A stretch of DNA of 64,000 nucleotides from the NCBI GenBank assembly GCA_023374045.1, contig JAIOTZ010000151.1, positions 1-64,000 of the forward strand. Reading direction: 5' to 3'. Shown here in pieces: positions 38,590 through 50,757 of the stretch. The stretch comes from Limonium bicolor (Eukaryota > Streptophyta > Magnoliopsida > Caryophyllales > Plumbaginaceae). The notes beneath the pieces were generated by a model. It saw only the letters and a list, made by a program, of their open reading frames with translations. It ran no database searches and was not told where the DNA came from. Position 1 is the stretch's first letter. Each line of letters starts with the position of its first letter. The position numbers and the translations under genes are program-made.

Positions 38590-39739
38590 GGATCCCGGAG
38601 CCAGAGTGTTAAATGAACCATATCAACATCGCTTCCTTTGTACAACTTTAGCTGTGATCCATTAACCTTGAATGTTTCCCCTTTTTTGTTGACCACACCA
38701 ATGACTCCATAAGAGGGAAAAAGTTGTAACTGTGAATGGACCCAACCAGCAAGATTTCAGCTTTATCGGGAATAGTTTAGTCTGGAATTGAACATTAGTA
38801 CTCGGTCACCAATATGAAACTCTCATTTCACAAGCAATTTATTGTGCGATCTCTTAGTCCGTTCCTGTAAATCTTGGCATTTTCATAGGCTTCCTCTCTG
38901 AATTTATCCAGTTCACAAAGCTGTAGTTTCCTTTCCTCACCGGCCTTCTGAAGATCACAATTCAGAACTTTAAGTGCCCAAAAAGATTTACATCACAGTT
39001 CTACCGGAGATGACACGCCTTTCCAAAACCAACTTGTAAGGAGACATTCCCAAAGGTGTCTTATAAGCTGTCCGGTAAGCCCACAAAGCATCATCCAATT
39101 TCATAGACCAATCCCTACGGGATGAACTAACAGATTTCTGTAGAATCCATTTAATCTCTCTGTTAGTTACCTCAGCTTGCCCATTGGTCTGTGGATGGTA
39201 AGGTAAGGATACCTTATGTCTCACTCCGTACTTTTGCAGCAAAGCTTCAAACTGCTTGTTACAAAAGTGAGATCCTCCATCACTTATGATTGCCCATGGT
39301 ACACCAAACCTAGTGAAAATGTTTTTCATCAAAAATCACAGCACAACCTTTGCATCATTAGTAGGCGCAGCCACTGCTTCAGCCCATTTAGTCACGTAAT
39401 ATACAGCTACCAAAATGTAGAGGTTCGAATGTGAAGAAGGAAATGGCCCCATGAAATCAATCCCCCATAAATCAAATGGCTCAACCTCCAAGATATAATT
39501 CAAGGGCATCTCAAGCTTACGTGAAAGGTTACCTTGGCCCTGACAGCTTGTGATACCCAGTGTAGGGGTCACCTCCCACATCGATCGGGAGATAGCACGA
39601 TCCATGCCTTATAGGTGTGGGGATACTCTCCCCTTGTGAGACGCATTTTGGGGATGGTACCCCGAGAAAAAATCTGTGCGGGCTGCGGTCCAAAGCGGAC
39701 AATATCTCACATGTGGGTTAAGACTGGGGATGTTACAGT

Positions 39740-39752
39740 TGGTATCAGAGCC
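39740..39752 (+). other. TRIM primer-binding site
   Basis: TGGTATCAGAGCC, complementary to the initiator tRNA-Met 3' end. Confidence 0.9.
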
Positions 39753-39792
39753 AGGCCTAGGTTGGTGTGCCAGCGGGGGACGCTGGGCTCCC

Positions 39793-39805
39793 AGAGGGGG
39801 TAGAG
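39793..39805 (+). other. TRIM polypurine tract
   Basis: AGAGGGGGTAGAG directly before the 3' LTR. Confidence 0.85.
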
Positions 39806-42800
39806 TGTGATACCCAGTGTAGGGGTCACCTCCCAAATCGATCGGGGAGAGAGCACGAACCATGCCTTATAGGTGTGGGGATACTCTCCCATTGTGAGAT
39901 GCGTTTTGGGGATGGTACCCCGAGAACAATCCATGCGGGCTGCGGCCCAAAGCGGAAAATATCTCACATGTGGTTAAGATGGGGATGTTACACAGCTATC
40001 CACATGTGGACACAAATGCATGGCAGTCTCTATGCGGCGTCTTCCAAAAGAAACGTGCCTCTAACACCTTAGCTGCTGTCTTGGCTGGCCCGAGGTGTCC
40101 TCCAGCTTCTCTTGAATGACAGTGGACAAGGATGTCACGTGTCTCAGTCTCCGGGACACATCGACGAAAATTCCATCACACAAACCTGAATAGAAACGGA
40201 TCATCCCACCGGTATGCTTAAATGAAATACCCTAACCTTAAAAACATAATTAAATAATCAATTAATTATCTAAGATGGTAAATAAACATCTAAATACCAT
40301 TGAGGAACAATCTAAAGATCTCAACAAGGCAAAAAACATGCCTTAAGATCAGTAAAGCCAAAAATGTGCTTTAAGACACCATAGAGATTGTATGACCTCA
40401 AATAGGATCCAAAGTGGATTCCTAAGTATTATAATGAGGTAATGAACATTATAAAACCATTCTCAAAGGAAACCAAGCTCTAAAACATGTTCTAACACAA
40501 AATGTGCTTTAAAATTTCTTAAAGCACGTTTTTAAGAAAATTGACTTTCTGAGTGGGTTTTGAGTGGTGTAGGCTTTGGATTAGACCTTGTTATATAATG
40601 TACTATAATGTACCCCATTAGAAGGTCTAAATCCAAGATTTCAAAAAAAAAATCAGAAATATGGCACTCATTTGTGAATAGTAATCCAAATAGTGCTTTT
40701 TAAGCAAAATTGACTAAGTATAGTCAATGGTCAATACTGACTCATCTTATCTATATGAGGTCGGCAGCATGGAGCAAGGAGGACAGCACATTCATCTTTA
40801 ATACAAAATATCAAGCCATTTGGTGAATCATCATTTACTATTCCATTTCTTACTTTTCATTCATTAAAACACATTTTATTCTCTCTTTCCTCTTGTCCCA
40901 TTCCAGCCGAGCCATAGCAATTCCAAAACCTCTCAAGCTGTGTCTTGTGTATTCAAGGCAAATCAATCCCATCTGCACCTAAGGTAATGGTTTAAGGCTT
41001 ATTTTTAGCTCTTTTTCTTCATCTCTTCATTACCTACACTTGGAGCTCATGATCTATCACTTTCCATGGCTCATTCTCAGCATTTTAAACTTGAACAACA
41101 ATCTTTCTCGGCTGAAGCAATTTTTGGGGACCAAGGTTGCCAAAATTAACATTATAAGGTAAAAACATACCTTAACGATTTCTATTCTCCATCCTATTTT
41201 CTTCTTCTGATTTCTATGAGTTATTTCACTCATATCTTCATATTACAATGTTAATTCAGTTGGTTAACCATTTGGAGCAAGGGTGGCCGAAATCAAAGGA
41301 AATATCATTCTTTAAGGCATTTTGCCAAGGTAAAACATATTACCATAGCAGCTTGTTGTTGTCTAGCTATTCCCTATGTTTATATGGTGAATTAACACCA
41401 TGTGGTGTGTTTAATTCAGGCCGAAACCTTTGGAGACTACCTTGCATTTTTAAGGTGATTTTTGGCTTAAATCTTACATTAATTGTTCATTATGGTTAAG
41501 CTCATGCTTGGAGTATAACCATATCTTATTTTGGTGTATTAAACATGTCTAAATGATGTGGTGATTTTTCCTCCAAGCTGCCAAATGGGTATAAGGGTTT
41601 AAGTACATAAATCAAGGTAAAACACCTTAATCTTATGTTATTATGTGCCAAGAGTGGAGGTGATTTTATAGGTGATTTTAACCTAAGTATGGAAAAAAAA
41701 TGATAGATAAATTAAGCTAGTCATTTAAGTGGTTTATTAACATTAATGGTCAAATTATGACATTATTGTGGAAAAATAAATAAACTATAGTAAGGCCGAG
41801 AGCTTGTATTATATTTTGAGCTATTTATGTGTAATTTATGTTTTAAAGCAAAGTTGTAATAAGGCCATGCCATTAGGCCATTTTAATTTAAGTTTAAAGC
41901 TTATTTAATTTAATTTATGCTTATATAAGTAAGTTTGGGGTCAAACGGTAATAACTAGTAAATTATATACAATGAAATATAATTTGGGGTTGATTAGTAA
42001 AATTTGAAAGTATGGTGGAATTAAAATAAAACCGAGTAGGTTATGGTACATTTGGTATTTTATAACAATTTATGACTATAGGTTATAATTGTTTTAATGA
42101 CATAAATGTCATAATATATGTTATATAACTATAATATAACATTATATAAATTATGTGGTGGATTTTGTAAATAATAGAGTACAAGGGTGCTGTTCGGAAA
42201 TAATGGGATTTTAGAATAAAATTTATAATATGGTTTTCAATGTTATAAAGGATATAACATTTATAATGCAAGAAATATTCATTAAAAGAGAATGAATATA
42301 TTATAGAGATTTACCATATAATAATGGTTCCATAATACATGTATATAAATAAATATATGTTATGGTGTGGAAAATATAATGTGGTTTCAATAACCATATA
42401 TTATCATAATTAAAATGATATAAAATAAAGAGAAAAGAATTACAAACATTAGATATGGAAATTCTAATGTTAGGAGTATACATGGAATAGTAAGTATTTA
42501 TATAATTCAAAGTATTTTTGCATATGAATTATACTACATTAAACTTGGAAAAAACAAACCTTAGGAAAATAAATACTAAGGTGAAATGTATAATATATGA
42601 TTAAGAATTATACATGCAATATAGAAACAAACTATATAATATACAAGGGTATATAGAATTACATGCGATAACCATGTTTAAACTTTAAGTATATTAAATA
42701 TACGAGACATAACTACGCATGTAATATGACGTTTTTTCCAAATCCCGAGTTAAGCCGAAAACCCACAAACGTTGACAGTAATAACGGGGGTTTTACCGGG

Positions 42801-43221
42801 AGGTGATAGTGACGGTACGCGGTACCGTAGGGTTATGTCGTTATACGGATTCTAATCAATAACATTATGTATTATTAGACGGTTAGAGACAACACGGGGA
42901 GCATCAGATCTAGCTGATTCATACTCCACGGTTATACATTCAGGGTGAACGGTATGTTATTTATCTGGCTTGATTGTCTCTGAGGATTTCTTCAGTTCAG
43001 ACATTGTGTGAAAATCTGTGTTAAGATTGAATGTCTGCTTGTGTGAATTAATATGCTTGAGTTGTGTATTAATGCTGCTTTATTATTATTACTGTTGAAC
43101 GATAACAGTACCGTTCGTATATATGAACATATTATAAAATGAACTAGCGGCAATGATGCTACCTTATATGTGTAATGTAAGGAACGTAAGTAAAACGTTG
43201 TAGCATTAGGATATTAAGATA

Positions 43222-43245
43222 AATATATATATATATATATATATT
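43222..43245. repeat. (AT)n microsatellite
   Basis: AT dinucleotide run in the LARD2 LTR. Confidence 0.9.
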
Positions 43246-44017
43246 ATCCAAGACTTATATACAGAGCATTAGCCTCTTTAACGCCGCTCTCGTATCTAAC
43301 ACTAGATCCCAGTCGACATACTCAGGATTGGACTAACGACCTTAGTCTGCTGTGTTAGGAAAAATAGTAAGACAATGCGATGGTATAGATAAGTTAATCA
43401 AGAGGTTGTGGCTCTTACTGTATATTGTGACCAACTAACGATACTAGGATGCCGTGTGGGCATCCATAAGTGTCTGGATAAATTTCCAACGGACTATAGA
43501 TGGTTCGTCGGTCGGAGACTCTACCGCTGGAGTGGCTACTGCCGTGGGTGACCCGCCATAGGAGATGGGTAACTTAGAGATGCGTCGTTCTAACGAGACG
43601 TTGTCATTAGGCATGAGTGAACAATTACGAACGACTATATTAGCTCGTACATTTGGCGAACATTATTTGGGCTTGTATGCCAAAGACGGGAAATTATACT
43701 TGTTTATAATTCTCGCTGTTTCGCCTTGTTGCTCAGTGGTTATGCTTTGTGGTTATGTGTTGTATGTTGGTAGATTTGTTGTAACGAGTCATTGTGCTCA
43801 TATTGTGTGTTGTGAATTGGTTTGATTGAGTCATTGTGCTTTGTCTGTATTGTGAACTGGTTGAGTCGAGTCGCTGTGCCAAGGTGTGGATTATTGTGAT
43901 TATTTGGTCGAGTGAGTCGCCGTACTCAATTATGAACTATCAAGTGTTTGTTGGAATGGAGTCTCTGTACTCATATAAGCGTTGTAACGCTTTCAGTGGT
44001 TTACCGCGATGCGATGT

Positions 44018-44837
44018 TGTAGGATCGGGTGGCTAACTCAAACCAACCAAAGGTGTGAGTCTAAGAGTTGGTTTTACTCAATCAGCCTTCGTAAGTGAGA
44101 AACACTCTGTGATGCAGAGGCACTCAATCGAATTGATTAAACTGAGGGTGCGGAAGACTCTTGCGGTAATTGAAACGAAACAATGAAAAGAAAGAAGGAC
44201 TCTGTTGAACTCAGCAAGATACACAAATAAGCTATTTCATTTCCTGGTCAAATAAAACAACTTACAAATATCCACTAAGTAGAAAGGATCTACTTAGCGG
44301 GTTTTCACTCACTCACCCAACACACTTTCTAATTAGATCAATGGTAAGCGTAGTGAAACTAGGATCTTCCTAGGCAGAGTCTATCTAAAAGCGCTAACTA
44401 ACTTGGTACGTAATCTCTCTCTCTTTCTCGCTTACAAAGCGATTCTCTTTCTCTCTCTAAGCTCTAAAATAATCCTCAATGAAAGCACACATAAAACTGA
44501 CTATTACACAGCTTATTTATACTCTCAATACAATGGTAGGTCAAAGGAGTTAGTTCCGAAAATACCGGAACTAACTTAGTGGACAACTTCCAACGGCTTT
44601 GAGTAGTCTTCTTACTTGGGCCGCGATCTTCTGGTGTTGAGGGAAGACTTCATGACCGTTGTGGCGATTAAGGCATTCCCGAGTGACTCCTTGTTATTCG
44701 CAACAGCACGGGAGAGTCTGTGAAGTCTTCTTAATTGCGTGGACTCTATTGAAGTGGCTCACTCTTTGTGTCTGTATAGGGATGATTGACTCTGTCGAGG
44801 TGATAGGCTATCTCTGCAACACTCCGATGTCCCAACA
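44018..44837 (-). repeat. Copia 3' LTR
   Basis: In plus view it runs TGTAGGATCGGG...GATGTCCCAACA. On the minus strand TATAAATA (44514-44521) is a good TATA box. Confidence 0.9.
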
Positions 44838-44851
44838 GTTTCCCCCTTGTT
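44838..44851 (-). other. Copia polypurine tract
   Basis: Minus-strand AACAAGGGGGAAAC directly precedes the 3' LTR start TGTTGGGACATC. Confidence 0.9.
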
Positions 44852-45341
44852 GCTGATGATAGCAAACCTCCGTGAATCCCAATGGAGTCAATCCTGAAAT
44901 AGAAACACAAAGGACTAGGGGAACCGACCCTGTCAGCGTTCCCCCTTAATAGTAGCAGTAGTAGTTGAGTTCAAAGACTCCATTTAGGTTCCCCCTAAAT
45001 CGTAGAGGGACTCCAGACAAGCAAACATTAAATGGGCAGTGTAATAGGCAGGATAGAACGTAGTATATAACGCAGTTAAAATACTAGACCATGCGGTCCA
45101 GCAATAGAAATCCAAAAGCAGTTTAAAAAACAACAGAGTCACCCGTACACCAAACGAGATTCACCGCTTCCCCCTTTTGCTTTCATCCGAGGGAAGCCCA
45201 CAGTCACACAGAGTTAGTCAAAGTATTCACACAGAAACCAGCAAAAAGTGTTTAGAACTTTAAAAACAGCCTAAGTCCTAACACTACACACACACGTCAT
45301 GATCAAGGGGTTGGGGTCAGGGTGGATTGGAGGTCCAGGAG
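44852..45341 (-). other. Copia 3' untranslated region
   Basis: Nothing recognisable lies between the extra ORF and the PPT. Confidence 0.6.
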
Positions 45342-46923
45342 TTAATCTTGCATGGCCGCCACAGTCGTCTCCATCCCAGCGAGTCTATCCATCATCTCCG
45401 TGTTTGGCCCTGAATCAGCTCTGCTGTCTGCGTAAGGAGTCGCTCCACTTTCTCCAGGAGGGGTAGGAGTGAAGATTGAGGGACTGCCTCTTGAGAAGTG
45501 GATGTTCCCGCCATCGTTGGAGTTGATGGTGGGGGGCAGCAGCTTCGATTTGTCGATAGATGTCAGCCGATTCAGATAGCGCAGGTTGATGATGTCTGCC
45601 TCTTCGATGGACTCTGGCGTCGATGTCGCCAGGGGTACCTGAAAGAATTTGAGAATTCGAGGCAGCCAGAAACACATACCCTAGGGAGTGTTTCAGGGTG
45701 TCGACAGACTAGGCTAAGTGGGGAGGACAATGTGGGCCAAATTAATGGAATGATGGTTGATTATGCAGTACATTATGGTGAGGTCCAAGCAGTTGACCAT
45801 GAGATTTCCCTCTTTTCGTGGGACAATGTTTTTGATGACCAGAATGTGGAGGAGTTGGTGTAAAATGGAGAGATCGCCACGGGGTATGGGTGAGCCAATT
45901 TTTTCTTGGAGGAGAAAAAGTGATAGACTTATTTTGTGGGACCCCAGGGTTTCAGAAAGGACTCCTTTCTCATAGAAGGACATGCCAGTAGCAGGGACTC
46001 CAAGGATTTGGGACAATTTTTCAAGATTGAAGAAGATTGGGGTGGAATTAACAAAAAACTGTGCACCACCGTTTCTGATAACAAGATTTTGAAAGAAATC
46101 AACAGACTCTTGGGGATACCACTCTGTATCTCACAGAAGAGGTGTTTCCATCCCTGAACATCTAGCATAGTTACCAACTCTCCTAGTTTGAAGATTGAGC
46201 CCATGAAAAATCGAGGAACTTACCCCTAACGATATTCCGTTCTGAGGCAGGGTCCCTGAGCATGTAGTGTTGGTTGAAGGGGTCGATCTTCGCACATCTT
46301 CGGTGCGGCTTTGGAGGTTTTGGTCTTTGGAGGATGTGGCGCCAGTAGAAGCATCGTGACTAGCCGTGGGCAGTTCTTGGACTAGAGACGATTCGCCGGA
46401 ACCAGAGGAGACTGGTTGTGCCTTGACAGAAGAACGGAGAATCCTTTTGGATGTGGGTCGAGTAGAGGTTGGGCTTTTCGCTTGCGGGTTTTGGGCTGAG
46501 GTTGTTGCGGTGGTGTTGCTGATTTTGCGGGAGATGCGGGTGGGTTTGGTGTAGGAGATTTGTTGGTCGGAGCTTGCGGTTGATCAGTAGGTTGGGTTGC
46601 GACAGTAGGGTTTTGATCTTGTAGTGGTGGAGATGGTGGTATGGGTTGTAGTGGGGTAGCGTCGTCGATGTCTGTATCTAGAATGTCGGTTTTTACGGCA
46701 GATGGTGGTGTTTGATGGGGGATGTATCACGGGTGGTTGGTGGTGGTGTGGCGGAGTGTGTGGGGGACGAGGTGGTAGTGGTTTTAGTGGGAGAGTGAGT
46801 GGTGGTGGTGGTGAGTGGAGATGGATTCGGGTTGGCCATCGATTGGAGGTACGCCTGAAGGCGGAGGGGATCTTGAAATATATCGGCCAGGATGTTGATA
46901 CCGTGGAAGTTGATGCCTGCCAT
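45342..46923 (-). pseudogene. Extra ORF downstream of copia pol
   Basis: The minus-strand ATG at 46921-46923 opens 'MAGINFHGINILADIFQD', then a Pro/Thr/Ser-rich stretch (about 46850-46690). After unassigned sequence, frames at 45929-46204 ('DVQGWKHLFCEI') and 45714-46016 ('LSQILGVPATGMSFYEKG') resemble the central part of the 'putative plant transposon protein' family. The C-terminal piece (45342-45677) ends 'MMDRLAGMETTVAAMQD', a probable coiled coil. At least three frame changes are needed. It lies in sense, in the place where Sireviruses often carry an additional ORF. Its organisation mirrors the extra ORF at 35900-37275 of the Athila-like element. Function is unknown. Confidence 0.55.
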
Positions 46924-47310
46924 TTGGAAATAGTAGGATGCTTGGGTGTAAAAGGGATGGTAGTAAGAGAGATGGAGTGGACGGGTGATGGATATAAAGG
47001 CTGGAAGTTGTAGAGATTTTCGTGTGTCAGGTGAGATAAATGCGGCAACTTAGGGTATAGCGAGATTAACGGCAAGGATGTAGGCGAGGTGGGTTCGGAT
47101 AGATGACGTGGGTGGTAGCGCTAGAGTTATAGGCATGCTAAGTAATAAAACACATTTCACATATTCAAGTGCAAACAGAGACAGACCCGATGAGACATGA
47201 GGGAGTACCTGCTGAAGATTGCTAGGGGCAAGGAGATGCGACCATGTCAGAGTCAGATCTATGTAGACGGATGAACCCGTGCTTCGCAGTGCTTCGAATC
47301 ATGCTGTAGA
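46924..47310 (-). other. Spacer between copia pol and extra ORF
   Basis: It contains only a short reading frame starting at about 47138 (MPITLALPP...). No gene supported. Confidence 0.5.
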
Positions 47311-47839
47311 TAGGGGTTTAGTAATATATATGCAAGTTGATCTTCTGTGGGCATAAAGTCAAGTTGGATGAGCTTTTTCTCGATACAGTCTTTCAAGAAG
47401 TGAAAGCGAATTTCAATATGTTTGGTTCTTGAGTGTTGGACCGGGTTTTCGGATATTTTGATGGTGCTTTTATTGTCACAGTAAATTGGGATTTGTTCTG
47501 GGTGACATATATTAATATTGAAGTTGTTGTTTCATCCAAAGGAGTTAGGAGCAACAGGCTGCAGCAGAGACATACTCTGCCTCCGCTGTAGAGAGTGCTA
47601 CGGAGTTTTGTTTTTGGAGGACCATGAAACAAAGTAAAGACCCAAGAACTGTGCATTACCTGAAGTACTCTTTCAATCTTGGAGAGAACCAGCCTAATCA
47701 GAGTCACTATATCCAGATAAAGTAAAGGTAGGAGATCATGGATACCATAGATAGAGTGTACATGTACCTTTAAGATAGCGGAAGATACGCTTGACTGCTT
47801 TGAGGTGAGACTACTTCGGTGCTGCTTGGAAGCGAGCAA
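47311..47839 (-). pseudogene. Copia RNase H remnant
   Basis: On the minus strand around 47500-47340 one frame reads 'YCDNKSTIKISENPVQHSRT' followed by 'HIEIRFHFLKD', the C-terminal part of the copia RNase H domain, which degrades RNA in RNA:DNA hybrids. The upstream half (47839-47500) is broken into other frames. No intact domain remains. Confidence 0.75.
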
Positions 47840-48770
47840 AGAGGCAGACTGCGTGAAGAATGTCGGGGCGACTGGTAGTGAGGTACAAGAGGGACCCTAT
47901 CATTCCTCTATATTCTGTGGCATTGACACCGACTCCGTCATCATCAGGGTGAAGTTTTGCAGATGTACAGCTTGGTGTGGACATACTCTTGGCATGTTTG
48001 AGGTTGTACTTGTCAAGGAGTTCCTTGATGTACTTTTGCTGATGGATCTTAATCCCGTCCTTCTCCTGTTGAATTTGTAATCCTAGGAAAAACATGAGCT
48101 CACCTAACTCATTCATGGAAAACTCTTGCTTCATGAGGTTAGCAAAATGGTCATAGAGGATGTTACTTTAGAGCCATAAATGATATCATCAACATAGATC
48201 TGTACTAGAAGTAAGTCATGCGATGAGTGAAGAATAAATAGTGTTTTATCTACGTTACCTCGAGAGAAACCATTGTGCAATAGATATGTAGACAGTCTTT
48301 CATAGCAGGCGCGCGGAGCCTGTTTCAGTCCGTAAAGGGCCTTACATAATTTGTAGACGTAGTCGGGATGGACGGAGTCTGTGAACCCTGGGGGTTGCTC
48401 GACGTAGACTTCTCTATCAATATAGCCATGGAGGAAGGCTGTCTTGACGTCCATTTGATATAATTGGAAACCTTTGAATGCAGCAAATGCAATTAACATG
48501 TGAATTGCTTCAAGACGGGCTACAGGTGCGAAGGTTTTATCATACTCAATCCCTTCTTCTTGATTGTAGCCCTGAACGACCAATCGACTTTATTCCTGAA
48601 AACTTGTCTTGCATCATCAAGTTTATTACGAAAGACCTAATGAGTACTGATTGTTTATTGATGCGTAGGACGAGGAACTAACTCCCAGACAGCATGTCGC
48701 TGGAGAGAATTGAGTTCCTCCTGCATAGCAGTGACGCAATCACTATCAAGGAGTGCTTCTTTGATATTTC
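47811..48770 (-). pseudogene. Copia reverse transcriptase
   Basis: It copies element RNA into DNA. The N-terminal motif 'MQEELNSLQRHAVWELVPRP' lies in the frame ending at 48655. The core 48131-48583 contains '[18 protein letters not shown]', '[13 protein letters not shown]' and the catalytic 'YVDD' with '[12 protein letters not shown]'. 'LGELMFFLGLQIQQ' and 'GMIGSLLYLTTSRPDI' in 47811-48134 form the RT thumb and connection. Frames break near 48655/48583 and again near 48134. The motifs match Sirevirus-type copia RT. Catalytic residues are present, but the reading frame is not continuous. Confidence 0.85.
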
Positions 48771-50176
48771 TTGGTTCAGTGCTGGACAGAAAAGCATCAA
48801 AGGCACAGAGGTTTTGCATAGCTTGGAGGCGTGTTTGAACACTGGAGTTTGGGTCTGTAATGATGTTTTCAAGAGGGTGGGCTGATTTTTGTTGGAACTG
48901 TCGACGTGAAGCAGCAGGGGGTGTGTCTTTGTCAGAGGAGTCAAAGGTCAAGTTTTGTGGTAAGGGTGTCTCCGGGTTATGGTCAGAGTCAGTAGAGTCT
49001 GATGTATTGTTTTTGTTTGCCGGAGAATTATTGGGAGTGATGGATTGGGAATCTTGGAGTCTTCCTATGGGTACAGTGATGAAGTGTGGATCAGTGAGGA
49101 AATCGTCAGGAGCAAAGTCAAGTTGATCAGAAGATGATCCAACATTGTGGGACTCATCGAACTTGACGTGGGGACTCTCTTCTAAACACTGAGTTCTTAG
49201 ATTGATAACACGATAAGCTTTGCTTTTAGAAGAGTAGCCAAGAAAAATACCTTCATCACTTTTAGGAGAGAACTTACCCAAGTTGTCCTTACCATTATTG
49301 TGGATAAAGTACTTACATATCCAAAACGCCTGAGATGAATAAGACTTGGTTTTCGTTGACGGAGTAGTTCATAGGGTGTCTTGTGAAGAAATGGATGAAT
49401 CAGCGCACGATTTAACACATAGCATGGTGTGTTTAACAGCTTCTGCCCAGTAAGATGGAGTGAGTTGACTGTCAATGAGCATGGTGCGAGCCATTTCTAC
49501 CAAAGTTCTATTCTTGCGTTCAACTACTCCGTTTTGTTCTGGAGTGCGTGCGGATGATATTTGGTGATCAACTCCGTTGTCCCTGCAAAACTCATCAAAC
49601 GACTTGTTGTAAAATTCAGTACCCTGGTCCGTTCTCAGGGTTTTCAGAGTAAATGAAAATTTGTTGATAAGCATTTTATGGATTTTGACGAACTCCGTAA
49701 AAGTTTCATCCTTAGTAGATAGAAATGACCCAGGTCCACCTGGAATAGTCATCGACTATGACCAGGATGTACCTCTTACCACTTCTGCTTTGTGTACGCA
49801 TGGGACCAACAACATCCATGTGTAGTAATTCTAGCGGAGAGCTAGTAGAGAGAGTAGACTTACTTTTGAAGGAGGACCGGGTGTGTTTACCTTTTATGCA
49901 TGCTTCACAGACAGAGTCTGTGTCAAAGGTTGTGTCGGGTAAACCAATCACCAAGTCCTTGCTTTTGAGTTTGTTCAACAACCTGTGATTTGCGTGACCA
50001 AGTCTGGAGTGCCACAGCAATGAGTTTTTGGAATGCACGTTGAGACAGACTTGATCTTCTGGATTAATAGAGTTTAAGCACATTTTGTAGAGATTTTCTT
50101 CTCTACGTCCCACAGCTTTTAAGCAACTTGTACGCTCATCATAAACTTTACCATCCAAAGAGGAGAAAAGTACCAA
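48771..50176 (-). pseudogene. Copia integrase
   Basis: Frame 49712-50176 carries the pre-integrase HHCC finger ('LWHSRLGHANHRLL', 'CEACIKGKH') and the first catalytic Asp in 'LELLHMDVVGP'. After a frameshift near 49740, frame 49369-49752 has the second Asp ('LRTDQGTEF') and the Glu ('PEQNGVVERKNRT'). Frames 49197-49475 and 48655-49281 hold the C-terminal part, including 'DEGIFLGYSSKSKAYRV'. The DDE set is visible but spread over at least three frames, so no functional protein is expected. Confidence 0.85.
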
Positions 50177-50194
50177 ATTGAATCTATCACAAAT

Positions 50195-50428
50195 TTAAGA
50201 AATACTGAGTAAACTAAGTTGGAGTCCAGTGACCAGATGGACTCCATCAATTTTAAATTTTGACGGGTTACCTACGGAGCCAACTCCCACGATTTCACCC
50301 TGGTTGTTGTTTCCAAAAGTAACCTTACCTCCTTGGTAGGATGAAAGCGAATTGAATTGATTTGGATCTCTAGTCATGTGACGGGAACGTCCACTGTCCA
50401 AGTACCAGCTGTCTCCATTCGCCTTCAC
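50195..50428 (-). pseudogene. Copia aspartic protease
   Basis: It processes the Gag-Pol polyprotein. 'SWYLDSGRSRHMTRD' has the catalytic Asp in D-S-G; most family members have DSGCSRHMTG. The frame ends in a stop before the integrase frame begins. The fragment is about 78 codons, shorter than a whole copia protease region. Confidence 0.8.
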
Positions 50429-50757
50429 CTACAAAATGATAGATCATTTGTTGATTTGGGAACCCAGATGTACTTGGGTTCCCTTTTCGAGCCAGATCTT
50501 CTCAATTCTTCTCGTGCTTCAAGTATCAACTTAACACGTTTGACATTAAACGAGAGATCTTTATTCAATTTATCACAAGCACTGTCTCTATGTCCAAGAC
50601 TCCCACAGTAGCCACAAATTTTGGTTGGTGGAAGATTGACGTATTTCTGTTGTCCTTTCCACCAGGAGTCGAATTTTTCCTTTTCTTGATATCGTTTGAC
50701 TCTGTTGTCGGATTTGGCCATATTCTTAGGTGGGATGTCGAACTTACTTTGTGCCAC
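50425..50757 (-). pseudogene. Copia Gag C-terminal region with zinc knuckle
   Basis: 'CGYCGSLGHRDSAC' is a CX2CX4HX4C zinc knuckle that binds element RNA during packaging. It lies just upstream of, and nearly in phase with, the protease frame. The surrounding sequence is lysine-rich. Confidence 0.8.

Larger units (their letters stand above)
39549..39992 (+). mobile_element. TRIM (miniature LTR retrotransposon), complete, with TSD
   Basis: Two 187-189-bp LTRs (39549-39737, 39806-39992), TGTGATACCC...GATGTTACA, flank only 68 bp. That interior holds the PBS TGGTATCAGAGCC (39740-39752, two bases after the LTR) and the PPT AGAGGGGGTAGAG (39793-39805). The target-site duplication CAGCT is at 39544-39548 and 39993-39997. 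There is no coding capacity. The structure fits terminal-repeat retrotransposons in miniature, which move using proteins of other elements. It lies in the integrase zinc-finger region of the Athila-like element. LTR copies differ at several positions, so insertion is not very recent. Confidence 0.92.
38590..40215 (-). pseudogene. Athila-like integrase, split by a TRIM
   Basis: This would insert element cDNA into the genome. On the minus strand the N-terminal HHCC zinc-finger region is recognisable at about 40180-39998 ('TRDILVHCHS' and 'HRDCHAFVSTC' frames). After the TRIM it resumes with '[14 protein letters not shown]' and '[12 protein letters not shown]' (39545-39420, first catalytic Asp). 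Then come '[10 protein letters not shown]' (second Asp) and '[17 protein letters not shown]' (catalytic Glu) in the frame 38988-39332. A C-terminal tail of the type 'ELDEFREEAYENAKIYR' continues to about 38860, and remnants reach 38590. The frame shifts near 39335 and again upstream of the TRIM. RT and RNase H would lie beyond 40222 but were separated by the next insertion. Confidence 0.8.
34394..40222 (-). mobile_element. Athila-like Ty3/gypsy element, 3' half of internal region
   Basis: On the minus strand: integrase remnant (about 40215-38590), the pol-downstream motif GGTGGGAGGCAACCCACC (near 38515-38532), an extra ORF (37275-35900), a long 3' non-coding region and a PPT-like end next to TGAAATACCCC at 34393. 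The 5' half (gag, protease, RT, 5' LTR) is absent because the plus-strand LTR at 40223 interrupts it. The integrase sequence is of Athila type. It is non-functional: there are several frameshifts and stops, and a TRIM sits in the integrase. Confidence 0.75.

Noticed and set aside
46702..47013. Glycine/valine-rich plus ORF
   Set aside because: Shadow of the Pro/Thr-rich N-terminus of the copia extra ORF on the minus strand.
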